DNA of 64,000 nucleotides, taken from assembly GCF_018403285.1 (NCBI RefSeq), contig NZ_BOSJ01000010.1:1-64000 (forward strand), given 5' to 3'. A program made the position numbers and the translations under genes. Position 1 is the stretch's first letter. Each line of letters begins with the position of its first letter. The stretch is from Paenibacillus sp. J45TS6 (GTDB lineage: Bacteria > Bacillota > Bacilli > Paenibacillales > Paenibacillaceae). The notes beneath the pieces were generated by a model that was not told where the DNA came from, ran no database searches, and saw nothing but the letters and a program-made list of their open reading frames with translations. This document shows positions 27,619-35,134 of the stretch, one piece after another.

Positions 27619-28722
27619 GTGAAAGAAGATAATATTAAGAATAAAGAGAAGGAACAGAGATTAGAAAATATATCAAAATTTATGGAACAGTATCAAGAGC
27701 AACAAGAATATCTTAATAAACGTTATCCTACTGATGTCCCTAATGAAGTTTGCAATCATGTATTTATTCAAGGAATTAAGTTTGAGAATAGTTTTATGCC
27801 ACAAGTCTATGATTTTGTTCAGATAATGAAATGTAATGATGAAGAATTATTCATATGGACTCATTCAAAGGATACAGATACTGCGTTAGTCTCGTTGGTC
27901 TCGAGTAATGTGAAGAACATTAACTTCTGGAAGAATGTTGGGGTTATTATTCAACTTGCGTATTCTTACTCAAGAGATTTTGAGCACACAATGGAATTAG
28001 AATATAGATGGTGCTATTATTTTGATCCTAATAAATCAATATTTGATCAGGAATTATATCGTAACTCTGATAAATATGGATTACTAAATGGTACTATTTT
28101 GAAGCTTACTGAACTTTGTCTTCTCTCCCCAATTATGGAGCTGTTATTACGAGATGATAAGGCATTTACTGCAATGAGTATTTTTTATTCTTCAATGCAA
28201 ATTCACTATTGTTGTTTAATATGTGAGTTGGATAGATATCCGTACAAGAAGCATACAAGTCATGAACCAGATATATGGGAGCAAGCTAATGTAATTTCTG
28301 TATATGAAACCGCAATCGTACAGGCGTGTAGATGTGTTGAAGCCCTGATTGGAAAACCGCCAGGAAGGGAAAATAGAGGACGGTTATTAGAACATAAACA
28401 AAAGTGGGTTGATCAGTTTGGTATAAATGCAGATGATACTTTTCGAAAGTCTGGTACTACATATATTGATTTCTACTATTATTTATTTGAGCTTAGAAAC
28501 TCTGCAGCACATAGTTATGGAACAATACCTTTTGGCCTTGAAAGGAAGCAAGCTGTTGATGCACAGTGTTTTGCTTCAATATTACTTGATGGATACGTAA
28601 TGAAGAATGCAATTAAAGAGGAAGATGCAATTAATAAACTATGTATCAATCAAAATATTATTGAGAAAGTAAATGAGGCAATGAGTACCTCTAAAACGTC
28701 TGAATTATTAAAATCTGAATAA
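27619..28722 (+). CDS. HEPN-like protein, first cassette gene
   Basis: A 367-residue soluble protein, not recognised as a named family. Near the C-terminus, YLFELRNSAAHSYG carries RNxxxH, the catalytic-type motif of HEPN RNases, after a helical stretch (ETAIVQACRCVEALIGKPPGRENRGRLLEHK) typical of HEPN-like domains in defence proteins. The N-terminal two thirds (VSSNVKNINFWKNVGV...) match nothing I know. GTG 27619 follows GAGGTG. The gene is bounded by GTTAGATG (27486) and TGATCAAAC (28801 end), so it reads as the first cassette. Function is a guess: possible toxin or anti-phage RNase. Confidence 0.6.
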   Translation: MKEDNIKNKEKEQRLENISKFMEQYQEQQEYLNKRYPTDVPNEVCNHVFIQGIKFENSFMPQVYDFVQIMKCNDEELFIWTHSKDTDTALVSLVSSNVKNINFWKNVGVIIQLAYSYSRDFEHTMELEYRWCYYFDPNKSIFDQELYRNSDKYGLLNGTILKLTELCLLSPIMELLLRDDKAFTAMSIFYSSMQIHYCCLICELDRYPYKKHTSHEPDIWEQANVISVYETAIVQACRCVEALIGKPPGRENRGRLLEHKQKWVDQFGINADDTFRKSGTTYIDFYYYLFELRNSAAHSYGTIPFGLERKQAVDAQCFASILLDGYVMKNAIKEEDAINKLCINQNIIEKVNEAMSTSKTSELLKSE

Positions 28723-28794
28723 TAAAATATACAAAGTAAAAAGATTATGAGGGTCGACGTCCTGTCTTTATTCGAGGAAGAAAGGCATTCCATC

Positions 28795-28960
28795 ATCAAA
28801 CATCATATCCACGGATCGGGCCTGTCGGCCTTCGGTCCGCAAGTAGCGATCGACATGGAAGCGGGTTCAGCGGACACATCCGCACCGACTAAGCGCATCG
28901 CGCCCGGCTACATTCGCAGCCTTAAGTCGGTGGGACGTCGTGGATACGCGAACGTTATCA
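28795..28960 (+). repeat. attC-like site S1
   Basis: Left core ATCAAAC 28795-28801, right core GTTATCA 28954-28960. Outer stem ATATCCAC/GTGGATAC. Inner hairpins: GGCC-tgtc-GGCC, GTCCGC...GCGGAC, and CACCGACTAAG/CTTAAGTCGGTG with one extrahelical base. Lies between the HEPN-like gene and the next lipoprotein; an open frame running through it is not a gene. Confidence 0.75.
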
Positions 28961-28995
28961 GAAATCATATGCAAGTGACGATGGAAGGTGGTTCT

Positions 28996-29577
28996 ATGAA
29001 GCAATATATTAGACTCGTATTGTTATTAGTATTCCTTGTTTCAATAGTTGGATGTAACGATAACGATAATGATAAGAATTTGCAATCACTATTAATTGAT
29101 AATGAGAGATTGATTTCTGAAAATCAAGAACTAGTAACTGAAATTAAAGCTCTAAAAGAACAATTAAATGAACAAACTCTAATTACAACTCAATTGACTG
29201 AAGAAAATCAAGAATTGCAAAGATATAAACGTGAATTATCGATTCAAGAAAACCAAATTAAATATGACGTGAGAATACCTCTTGATGTGTTCGAAGTAAT
29301 TCAAATCTATTTTTCTTCAATGAATAGCAAAGATCTTATAAAACTTAAGAAAATCACTGCAACTCATCTTTATGAGAGTAGGGCTGAGTTTATTCAATCT
29401 GATAGATTCAAGGAATTGTCAATTGAAGAAATGAACTACCAAACAGAGTACGACTATGTATCTAAGGATAAAATAACTGAAACCATAATAGTAAGAGTTA
29501 AATATCAAGAATATGACAATAATTTTGCTTTGCAAAATACTAACAAAACCGGTTGGAAAATAGTTGATATAGATTAA
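28996..29577 (+). CDS. lipoprotein with coiled coil
   Basis: A 193-residue lipoprotein: MKQYIRLVLLLVFLVSIVGC gives lipobox IVGC (Cys20). Residues about 30-85 form a heptad-rich coiled coil (NLQSLLIDNERLISENQELVTEIKALKEQL-like), followed by a compact domain (DVFEVIQIYFSSMNSKDLIKLKKIT) resembling small NTF2-like surface modules. The frame is open upstream to 28747, but that part translates repeat S1, and GGAAGGTGG sits exactly before ATG 28996. Sole gene of its cassette; function unknown. Confidence 0.7.
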   Translation: MKQYIRLVLLLVFLVSIVGCNDNDNDKNLQSLLIDNERLISENQELVTEIKALKEQLNEQTLITTQLTEENQELQRYKRELSIQENQIKYDVRIPLDVFEVIQIYFSSMNSKDLIKLKKITATHLYESRAEFIQSDRFKELSIEEMNYQTEYDYVSKDKITETIIVRVKYQEYDNNFALQNTNKTGWKIVDID

Positions 29578-29609
29578 TGTAAGTTGATTCAGAGAGGGCA
29601 TATAACATC

Positions 29610-29769
29610 TGATAACAATGTGTTCACGCATCGGCGGGCAAGCCGCCTCGCTCCCGGAAGAAAAGTCGATGAAGCTGTTGCCGGGACACATCCGCACCAC
29701 CTAACCGCATCGCGGCCTGTCCTACGGACCTTAAGGTGGTGGGACGTCGTGAACATGGAAACGTTGGAT
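29610..29769 (+). repeat. attC-like site S2
   Basis: Left core TGATAAC 29610-29616, right core GTTGGAT 29763-29769. Outer stem TGTTCACG/CGTGAACA; mini-hairpin GGCGG-gcaag-CCGCC; second hairpin TCCCGG...CCGGGA; inner stem GCACCACCTAA/TTAAGGTGGTG. The left end matches the right end of S1, not its own. Confidence 0.8.
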
Positions 29770-29850
29770 GAAATACCGGCAATTATAAGGTAAGATGTTA
29801 AGGATAATCACGCCATGGTATATAATGAAGACAAAGAGGAGGTTATTGTG

Positions 29851-30024
29851 ATGAGCATTGAAGAAAAACTAATTCAAGATTTTTTAGCATTGCCTGAAGA
29901 TAAGAAGATTGAGGTGATTGATTTTGTTGAATTTCTAAAGAACCGAAGTAATCAGCAAATGGAGTCACTTATGGATGATATTATTAATGAAAACAATGAA
30001 GCGCTTAGGGAATTAGCCAAATGA
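29851..30024 (+). CDS. DUF2281-like antitoxin
   Basis: A 57-residue protein (MSIEEKLIQDFLALPEDKKIEVIDFVEFL...) with the LPEDKKxEVIDFVEFL helix of DUF2281/VapB-like antitoxins. Start ATG 29851 follows GAGGAGG; the upstream in-frame ATG at 29815 overlaps probable promoter sequence (TATAAT at 29821-29826). It overlaps the Doc-type toxin by four bases (ATGA), the arrangement of a co-translated type II toxin-antitoxin pair. Confidence 0.75.
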   Translation: MSIEEKLIQDFLALPEDKKIEVIDFVEFLKNRSNQQMESLMDDIINENNEALRELAK

Positions 30025-30398
30025 AGAATATTAGTCTAGAACAGCTTATTCAATTCCATGCAAAGATTGTTATGGCAACAGGTGGTTCGGACGGAGTTAG
30101 GGATCGTGGTATAATTGAAAGTGCTTTAAGAAAAGCAGAAGCAACTTATGATGGTCAGGAGCTCTATGAAGGCACTATAAGGAAAATATCTGTGATTGGA
30201 TATGCATTAATAAAGAACCATGGATTTATTGACGGGAATAAACGTATAGGAGTAGCGACAATATTGCTTTTATTACGTTTAAATGGAGTTACTTTAAAAT
30301 ACGAGCAAAAAGAATTAATTAAATTAGGATTAGAGACTGCAGAAGGTAAAATTAAAGAAGAAAATATTGAACAATGGATAGAAGAACATCGAGTATAG
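30021..30398 (+). CDS. doc: Doc/Fic-type toxin
   Basis: A 125-residue Fic-fold toxin of the death-on-curing type. The active-site loop HGFIDGNKRIG (about residues 67-77) matches HxFx(D/E)GNKR; the lead SGxRDRGIIESAL-like segment (GVRDRGIIESALRKAEATY) is typical of Doc. Doc phosphorylates elongation factor Tu; some relatives AMPylate. The first residue after H is G rather than P, a modest departure. Paired with the DUF2281-like gene in one cassette, where it could stabilise the array by post-segregational killing. Confidence 0.85.
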   Translation: MKNISLEQLIQFHAKIVMATGGSDGVRDRGIIESALRKAEATYDGQELYEGTIRKISVIGYALIKNHGFIDGNKRIGVATILLLLRLNGVTLKYEQKELIKLGLETAEGKIKEENIEQWIEEHRV

Positions 30399-30464
30399 AA
30401 ATTGCTTGATGTTTTTTTACATAATCGTGAATTCTGTAAGTACACCAAAGAAGGCCAGTACATC

Positions 30465-30624
30465 ATCTAACATAGTATCTACGCTGCGGGCCGTTCGGCC
30501 CTTGGTTCGCGGAAGTGGTAGGCAGAGAAGCCGAATCAGCTCACAACCCTGCGAGGCTAAGTCCGTCGGACCCGCCGCGATGCGCCTTAAGCCTCTCGGG
30601 TTCGTAGATACAGCAACGTTATAG
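30465..30624 (+). repeat. attC-like site S3
   Basis: Left core ATCTAAC 30465-30471 (perfect RYYYAAC), right core GTTATAG 30618-30624. Outer stem GTATCTACG/CGTAGATAC; mini-hairpin GGGCC-gttc-GGCCC; inner stem AACCCTGCGAGGCTAAG/CTTAAGCCTCTCGGGTT with an extrahelical A in the right arm. Clear example of the structure. Confidence 0.82.
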
Positions 30625-30691
30625 GAAATCAGCATAAAGCATTATAACAGAAAATCTCAACAAAGAAATCTTAATAAAGGGACGGATTATT

Positions 30692-31420
30692 TTGGACTTG
30701 AGCCAAAGAAAGCAATGGAATGAAAATCATAAGAAACTAACCAATATTATTCTAAAACCAAGTGAACATCAAAATTCAAAAGAACTTTTCTTGAGTCAAC
30801 ATAGTCTGTTACATTCATCAAAAATGAGCAATTCACCAGTTGCTACTCTTGAAGATGATTTATTAAAGGATTTACTGGAGGAATCATACCGTAAGTATCC
30901 TATTACAGCACCTGATACACGGAACTCTATTGTATGGCATGTGTGGCATGTTACACGTATTGAAGATATGACAATGAATATTCTCGTAGCTGAAGGTGAT
31001 CAAGTATTATACACCGATAATTGGGCTAAGAAACTTAAAGTAGATTATCCGCATTCGGGAAACGAAATGACAGAAATTGAAATTGCTGATCTAAGTGAGA
31101 ATATTGATATTAATGCATTATTGGAATATAGAATCGAAGTAGGACAAAAAACTCGAGAAATTGTATCTAATTTATTGCCAGGTGAATTTAGAAACAAAGT
31201 AGATACAAGAAGAATTAATATTCTTAAAGAGCAAAATGCAGTAAAGAAAGAAGCCTCTTGGTTGCTTGAATATTGGGGGAATAAGACTACAGCTGGATTA
31301 ATACTAATGCCTGCGACAAGGCATATATTTCTACATTTGAATAAATCGATCAGAATCAAACAAAGAATTCAAAAAAATAAGGGTTATCAGAATTTCGAAG
31401 AAGACGCTGGCATCCTATAA
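30692..31420 (+). CDS. DinB-family protein
   Basis: A 242-residue four-helix DinB-like protein: IVWHVWHVTRIEDMTMNILVAEGDQVL supplies the first metal-ligand histidines and MPATRHIFLHLNKSIRI the last, so a three-histidine metal site is expected. DinB proteins act as metal-dependent thiol S-transferases or are uncharacterised. TTG 30692 behind AAAGGGACGGA. The stop codon TAA at 31418-31420 lies inside the left core of repeat S4, as gene ends do in compact cassettes. Confidence 0.78.
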   Translation: MDLSQRKQWNENHKKLTNIILKPSEHQNSKELFLSQHSLLHSSKMSNSPVATLEDDLLKDLLEESYRKYPITAPDTRNSIVWHVWHVTRIEDMTMNILVAEGDQVLYTDNWAKKLKVDYPHSGNEMTEIEIADLSENIDINALLEYRIEVGQKTREIVSNLLPGEFRNKVDTRRINILKEQNAVKKEASWLLEYWGNKTTAGLILMPATRHIFLHLNKSIRIKQRIQKNKGYQNFEEDAGIL

Positions 31421-31602
31421 CAAAGTATTCACGCATCGGGCCATTCGGCCCTCGGTCCGACAGAAGTAGAAGTCAATTCGTGGGAGTAAACACAGATACA
31501 GGGGAGCAGAATCAGCCGGACACATCCAACTCCCTAACCGCGTGGCGGCCGCCCCTATGGGGCTTAAGTTGGTGAGGCGTCGGGAACACAACAACGTTAT
31601 AG
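31415..31602 (+). repeat. attC-like site S4
   Basis: Left core CTATAAC 31415-31421 (overlapping the DinB stop), right core GTTATAG 31596-31602. Stem extends outside the cores (CGCTG...CAGCG). Mini-hairpin GGGCC-attc-GGCCC; second hairpin GTCCG...CGGAC around an enlarged loop of about 60 nt; inner stem CCAACTCCCTAA/TTAAGTTGGTGAGG. Confidence 0.8.
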
Positions 31603-31745
31603 GGAATCAGCGTAAAAGTTCAAAAACACCATTTTATTCTTAGTTGTTTTTCTAATCGAGGAAAGGGCAGTTACGTTAAATGAAATAAATTTACATAACA
31701 ATACAACTCAATTGTGAAATCGCATGACGTGGAGGCATATAAACG

Positions 31746-32585
31746 ATGATTGGAAAATTTATAGCAACAGGGTCGAGTTGTGAAGTGTATGAATGGGATG
31801 GCGACGATAAAGTCGTTAAATTGTTTCATGTAAACACACCGTTGAAATCCGTACAGCTTGAATATAACAAAAGCTCCGTGGCTTGGAAGAGCGGACTGCC
31901 AGTTCCCCGACCGTTCGAACAAGTAATTTGGGAAGGCCGTCACGGAATTGTTTTTGAAAAGATAGTTGGGGAAACGCTCGTCAATCGTATATTTGAAAGG
32001 TTATATACTTTCCAAAAGGTGGACAACGAATTACGATTATTCGCTAGATTGCTCAATGATATTCATAAGACAATCACCCATGACATTGAAACCGATCAAA
32101 AGAAGAATTTAAAAACTATTATTGGCCATCCTGCATTGTTTACCAAAGAAGAAATAAGGGCCATCCATGAATATCTTGACCGTTTACCTGCTAAACGACA
32201 GCTTTGTCAAGGGGATACGAATCTGAGCAATCTGATTTTGAGAGACGGAGACAACAAACCAGTTATGATCGATTGGATGCATGCCTCGCTTGGAAACCCA
32301 GCAGCGGATGTTGCGGAAGTTTGCGTGATAATCGAATATGCTGTCTTGCCACTGGAAACTCCTGCTGCTGTCGATATGTTCTTCCGGACTTCACGGCAAG
32401 AAGCTTATCACATTTTTATGGACGAGTATTGTAAGTTGTCAGGAGTAACAGAGGAAGAAATAAGATCATGGTATGTTCCGGCCGCCGCACGATCCATCGC
32501 GTCAGGTGCCTTACCGAACGAACAAGTTGCCAGATTAGCTACAATGATCCGTAATATGTTGGCCAATTCCTTGCGTGAAATATAA
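31746..32585 (+). CDS. aminoglycoside-phosphotransferase-family kinase
   Basis: A 279-residue APH/choline-kinase-fold protein. CQGDTNLSNLI (about residue 157) is the catalytic loop with C in place of the usual H; VMIDWMHASLGNPAADVAEV holds the metal aspartate. The short N-lobe GKFIATGSSCEVYEWDGDDKVVKLF resembles the TIGR02172-type subgroup of small-molecule kinases rather than known drug-resistance enzymes. It uses less AT-rich codons than its neighbours. Third cassette gene after the TA pair; substrate unknown. Confidence 0.8.
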   Translation: MIGKFIATGSSCEVYEWDGDDKVVKLFHVNTPLKSVQLEYNKSSVAWKSGLPVPRPFEQVIWEGRHGIVFEKIVGETLVNRIFERLYTFQKVDNELRLFARLLNDIHKTITHDIETDQKKNLKTIIGHPALFTKEEIRAIHEYLDRLPAKRQLCQGDTNLSNLILRDGDNKPVMIDWMHASLGNPAADVAEVCVIIEYAVLPLETPAAVDMFFRTSRQEAYHIFMDEYCKLSGVTEEEIRSWYVPAAARSIASGALPNEQVARLATMIRNMLANSLREI

Positions 32586-32641
32586 GTTGACGAAGAATGA
32601 TAGTTGAATAATGTTAGTACTTCGAAGAATACGCTGGCATC

Positions 32642-32807
32642 CTTTAACTATGCATTAACGCATTCGGGGCTGTCGCCCCTCGGTCCACAGGAAGTAATCG
32701 GCAGGAAGCATATTAAGTGGACACATCCGCAACGGCTAAGTGCATCGCGCCCCACTGCATTCGCAGCCTTAAGTCGGTGGGACGTTGTGGATACGAATAC
32801 GTTATAC
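32642..32807 (+). repeat. attC-like site S5
   Basis: Left core CTTTAAC 32642-32648, right core GTTATAC 32801-32807. Mini-hairpin GGGGC-tgtc-GCCCC; second hairpin GTCCAC...GTGGAC (a compensatory change from the GTCCGC/GCGGAC of S1); inner stem closing at CTAAG/CTTAAG. Confidence 0.8.
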
Positions 32808-32824
32808 GCAAGTTCGTTAAACCT

Positions 32825-33198
32825 TTATGAGATAACTAAATTTTCAAAATCGATTTTCAACCCATATTTATAAAAAAAGTCGACACCCAATATTGCATCG
32901 AAACCATAAGGTTCTTTTGTAAGTCCTAGTTGGATAGTAAATTGGATGCTATCAGTAGAGAGGTCTGAGACAATCTGTTGGTAACACAACTCACTTGAGC
33001 CACCTACACCATACATCCGAACCGACTTTCCGTTGATAAAGTCTATATCCAGGCAATAGGTTCAACAAGATTATCAGTATCAAAGATAGTTGTGGAGCAT
33101 CCAGTATCCAGTAAGACATTATTGAGAAGCGTTGATTTATTCTTGTAAGATAGAGGAAGAGAAACATTAGGCAGACCATTTACAAGATGTATTTTCAT
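32825..33198 (-). pseudogene. retropepsin-like aspartic protease, frameshifted
   Basis: Reading the minus strand from ATG 33198: MKIHLVNGLPNVSLPL, then NNVLLDTGCSTTIFDTD, the DTG catalytic motif of clan AA single-domain aspartic proteases. The frame then stops at TAG near 33055, while the continuation (DFINGKSVRMYGVGGSSELCYQQ ... YGFDAILGVDFFYKYGLKIDFE) is in another frame. One base gained or lost near 33060 explains both. The whole would be about 124 residues. It overlaps the upstream minus-strand gene by ATGA, so the pair formed an operon running against the other cassettes. Confidence 0.7.
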
Positions 33199-33455
33199 CG
33201 AAGACCTCTAATTCCTGTAAAGGGTTGCTCAATAACTTCAATGAATTCATTTCCAGTGTGGAATATATAGAGTTCCCTAACAGGCTCTGACAAATGAAGT
33301 TCTTTATAAGAGGCCCATGCATGTTTAGGGTCGTCATATTCAGAAAAAACTGACATTTCTTCAATAGTTCTTTTGTTATTATTAGAATGAATGGTAAGTG
33401 CTTCAACTAATACCAAACGATTAGGATGTATCTTACGGATATGACTCCATTTCAT
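33195..33455 (-). CDS. hypothetical partner of the retropepsin-like protease
   Basis: An 86-residue protein (MKWSHIRKIHPNRLVLVEALTIHSNN...RELYIFHTGNEFIEVIEQP). Mixed alpha/beta, no signal. GGAGGTG on the minus strand just before ATG 33455 supports the start. I have the impression that such small genes sit upstream of bacterial retropepsin-like genes in Bacillota, but the function is not known. With the protease it makes the only minus-strand cassette of the array. Confidence 0.6.
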   Translation of the reverse strand: MKWSHIRKIHPNRLVLVEALTIHSNNNKRTIEEMSVFSEYDDPKHAWASYKELHLSEPVRELYIFHTGNEFIEVIEQPFTGIRGLR

Positions 33456-33547
33456 ACATAAACACCTCCGAAAACCTCCGAAAAGACTTATAAATTCCCT
33501 ATGTAAGAACAAGCAATGATAGTGAGTTCGAAGAATAACGAACCAGC

Positions 33548-33711
33548 GTATAACACCGTTTTCCTGCTGAGTCGCATTCGCTCCTTGGTCTGCCCGAAGG
33601 TATCCAAAAGGAGATCATCAGGCAGACAACCCTGCGAGGCTAAGTGGCGGAGCCACCCAGTCGCTACGCTCCTTTAAACCTCTCGGGTTCAGGAACACAA
33701 GAACGTTAGAT
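33548..33711 (+). repeat. attC-like site S6
   Basis: Left core GTATAAC 33548-33554, right core GTTAGAT 33705-33711. Second hairpin GTCTGCC...GGCAGAC; inner stem AACCCTGCGAGGCTAAG against TTTAAACCTCTCGGGTT. The left core continues GCGTATAAC, matching S5's GTTATACGC across the minus-strand cassette. Confidence 0.8.
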
Positions 33712-33763
33712 GGAACATTAGAGGATATATGAAACAAAATTTAGCTATATCATCGGAGGTAAT

Positions 33764-34183
33764 ATGAAAAAGAGGTTATTTATCTTTTTAGTTATTATGA
33801 TCTTCGTCGTAGGTGGTCTTACTTTTTATATTTACATCAATAATGCAACGGTAAAAACGGTAAACACATTAATAGAGAATGTAGACAAGGGAAATATAAA
33901 AGGAATAGGGTTGAGTAACGAACAGTTGAATTCAATAAAAAAGATGATTACTTTTTCTAATGAAAATAATCTTAGTGAACCTAAAATAAATATAAATAAA
34001 ATTTCTAATGACGGAAATAAAGAAGAATTGTTAGTGCAATTTGAGATATTTCAATATAGAAACGATAACCAAATCGAGAATATATATGTAGGCTCATTAC
34101 TTTTTACATTAGTTAAAAAGTCAATCTTAAAATGGGAGGTATTAGATGTCAAAACTATGAATGTGATGGAAATGCAATTGTGA
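33764..34183 (+). CDS. small membrane-anchored protein
   Basis: A 139-residue protein with one N-terminal hydrophobic helix (residues 5-26, MKKRLFIFLVIMIFVVGGLTF) acting as uncleaved anchor or signal, and a beta-rich extracytoplasmic domain (ELLVQFEIFQYRNDNQIENIYVGSLLFTLVKKSILKWEVLDV). The pattern resembles small NTF2-like stress or immunity proteins but no family is assigned. TCGGAGG upstream of ATG 33764. Confidence 0.65.
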   Translation: MKKRLFIFLVIMIFVVGGLTFYIYINNATVKTVNTLIENVDKGNIKGIGLSNEQLNSIKKMITFSNENNLSEPKININKISNDGNKEELLVQFEIFQYRNDNQIENIYVGSLLFTLVKKSILKWEVLDVKTMNVMEMQL

Positions 34184-34203
34184 AAGTTTCTCAGGCATGC
34201 TTC

Positions 34204-34363
34204 GTCTAACACTACATACCTACTGCGTGCAATTCGCCCTTGATTGCCTAGAAGGATTTTCAAGAAGATTACTTAGGCGATACATTCAATCAGCTAAGTC
34301 TGAAGACCCGTTCCCTACGGTCACTTAAGCTGCTTGAACGTCAGGAATGCACAAACGTTATGT
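34204..34363 (+). repeat. attC-like site S7
   Basis: Left core GTCTAAC 34204-34210 (perfect), right core GTTATGT 34357-34363 (fits GTTRNRY). Second hairpin ATTGCCTA...TAGGCGAT, an entirely different sequence from other copies but still paired. Inner stem CAGCTAAG/CTTAAGCTG. Confidence 0.78.
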
Positions 34364-34375
34364 GAAATTCCTGCT

Positions 34376-34909
34376 ATGAAAATTAGACCCAAAGTAGAAG
34401 GTGAGATTTTGAATTACTACAATGCCATTAATTTCTTAAAAGAACATCAACCTCTACCTGATGATGAACTGTTGGATGAAGAGACTGTTAGTAAATATGA
34501 AGAAGTACGACGTTACTTTTTAAACAACCCATCCCCAGATTGTATTCCACTTTTTCTCAATTCATTCGGTATGGGCAGTGGTTTTGGAGTATACCAACTT
34601 ATTGAAGATGTTCTATTGAAATGTAGTGAGGAACAAGTGTTGCGACATTTAATAGATGCTTTAGAGAGCCGTAATATAGGAGTTATATATTGGTCGGTAC
34701 AAGTAGCTTCTTATTATCCAAATGATGATCTGGTTCTCCCTCTCTCAGTCCTTTTAAATAATCAAAACGCCGATATAAGGTACCATGCTGTTGTGGCACT
34801 CAGCGAAATAAACAGTGCAATAGCTCAAAAAATGTTAAGGGATCGCCAACATATTGAAACGGATCAAGAGATAATTGAATTAATTAACAATATAAATGAA
34901 AGTGATTAG
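34376..34909 (+). CDS. HEAT-repeat-like protein
   Basis: A 177-residue all-helical protein; the C-terminal half has two or three HEAT-type helix pairs (VLRHLIDALESRNIGVIYWSVQVASYYP, LVLPLSVLLNNQNADIRYHAVVALSEI). Such immunity-like or scaffold proteins are common accessory genes. ATG 34376 starts only 12 bases after the right core of S7 and no ribosome site is present, so translation may be leaderless or depend on the folded repeat. The more upstream in-frame start at 34334 lies within the repeat. Confidence 0.62.
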   Translation: MKIRPKVEGEILNYYNAINFLKEHQPLPDDELLDEETVSKYEEVRRYFLNNPSPDCIPLFLNSFGMGSGFGVYQLIEDVLLKCSEEQVLRHLIDALESRNIGVIYWSVQVASYYPNDDLVLPLSVLLNNQNADIRYHAVVALSEINSAIAQKMLRDRQHIETDQEIIELINNINESD

Positions 34910-34937
34910 TATATTAACTCAGGGTGGCATAAACTTC

Positions 34938-35097
34938 ACATAACATAGAATTTAAGCAATAGACAATTCGGCCCTTGGATCGCCTAACGAAGAATAAACG
35001 AGAAGAGGATTCAAGCGATAAACCCTGCGAGGCTAAGTCTACGACCTGGCGCGAGCGCCTTAAGCCTCTCTGGTTCATGAATGCGAAAACGTGATAG
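34938..35097 (+). repeat. attC-like site S8
   Basis: Left core ACATAAC 34938-34944, right core GTGATAG 35091-35097 (GTT has become GTG). Second hairpin ATCGC...GCGAT; inner stem AACCCTGCGAGGCTAAG/CTTAAGCCTCTCTGGTT. Left end TTCACATAAC is the exact inverse of S7's right end over 10 bases. Confidence 0.78.
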
Positions 35098-35134
35098 GAA
35101 ATACCTGCAATCATATTAAATTGGGAGTGATTCA

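Noticed and set aside
28747-28995. 83-residue N-terminal extension of the lipoprotein frame
   Set aside because: It is translation through repeat S1; the ribosome site and signal peptide place the start at 28996.
29584-29793. Open frame in repeat S2 (also 30406-30635, 32604-32873 and minus 34914-35147 in other repeats)
   Set aside because: GC-rich palindromes lack stops by composition; no ribosome sites, and the frames differ from copy to copy.
30465-30624. tRNA-like or riboswitch reading of the branched repeats
   Set aside because: No tRNA consensus (TTCRANTC, CCA) and no known riboswitch core; position after stops and matched cassette ends fit recombination sites better.
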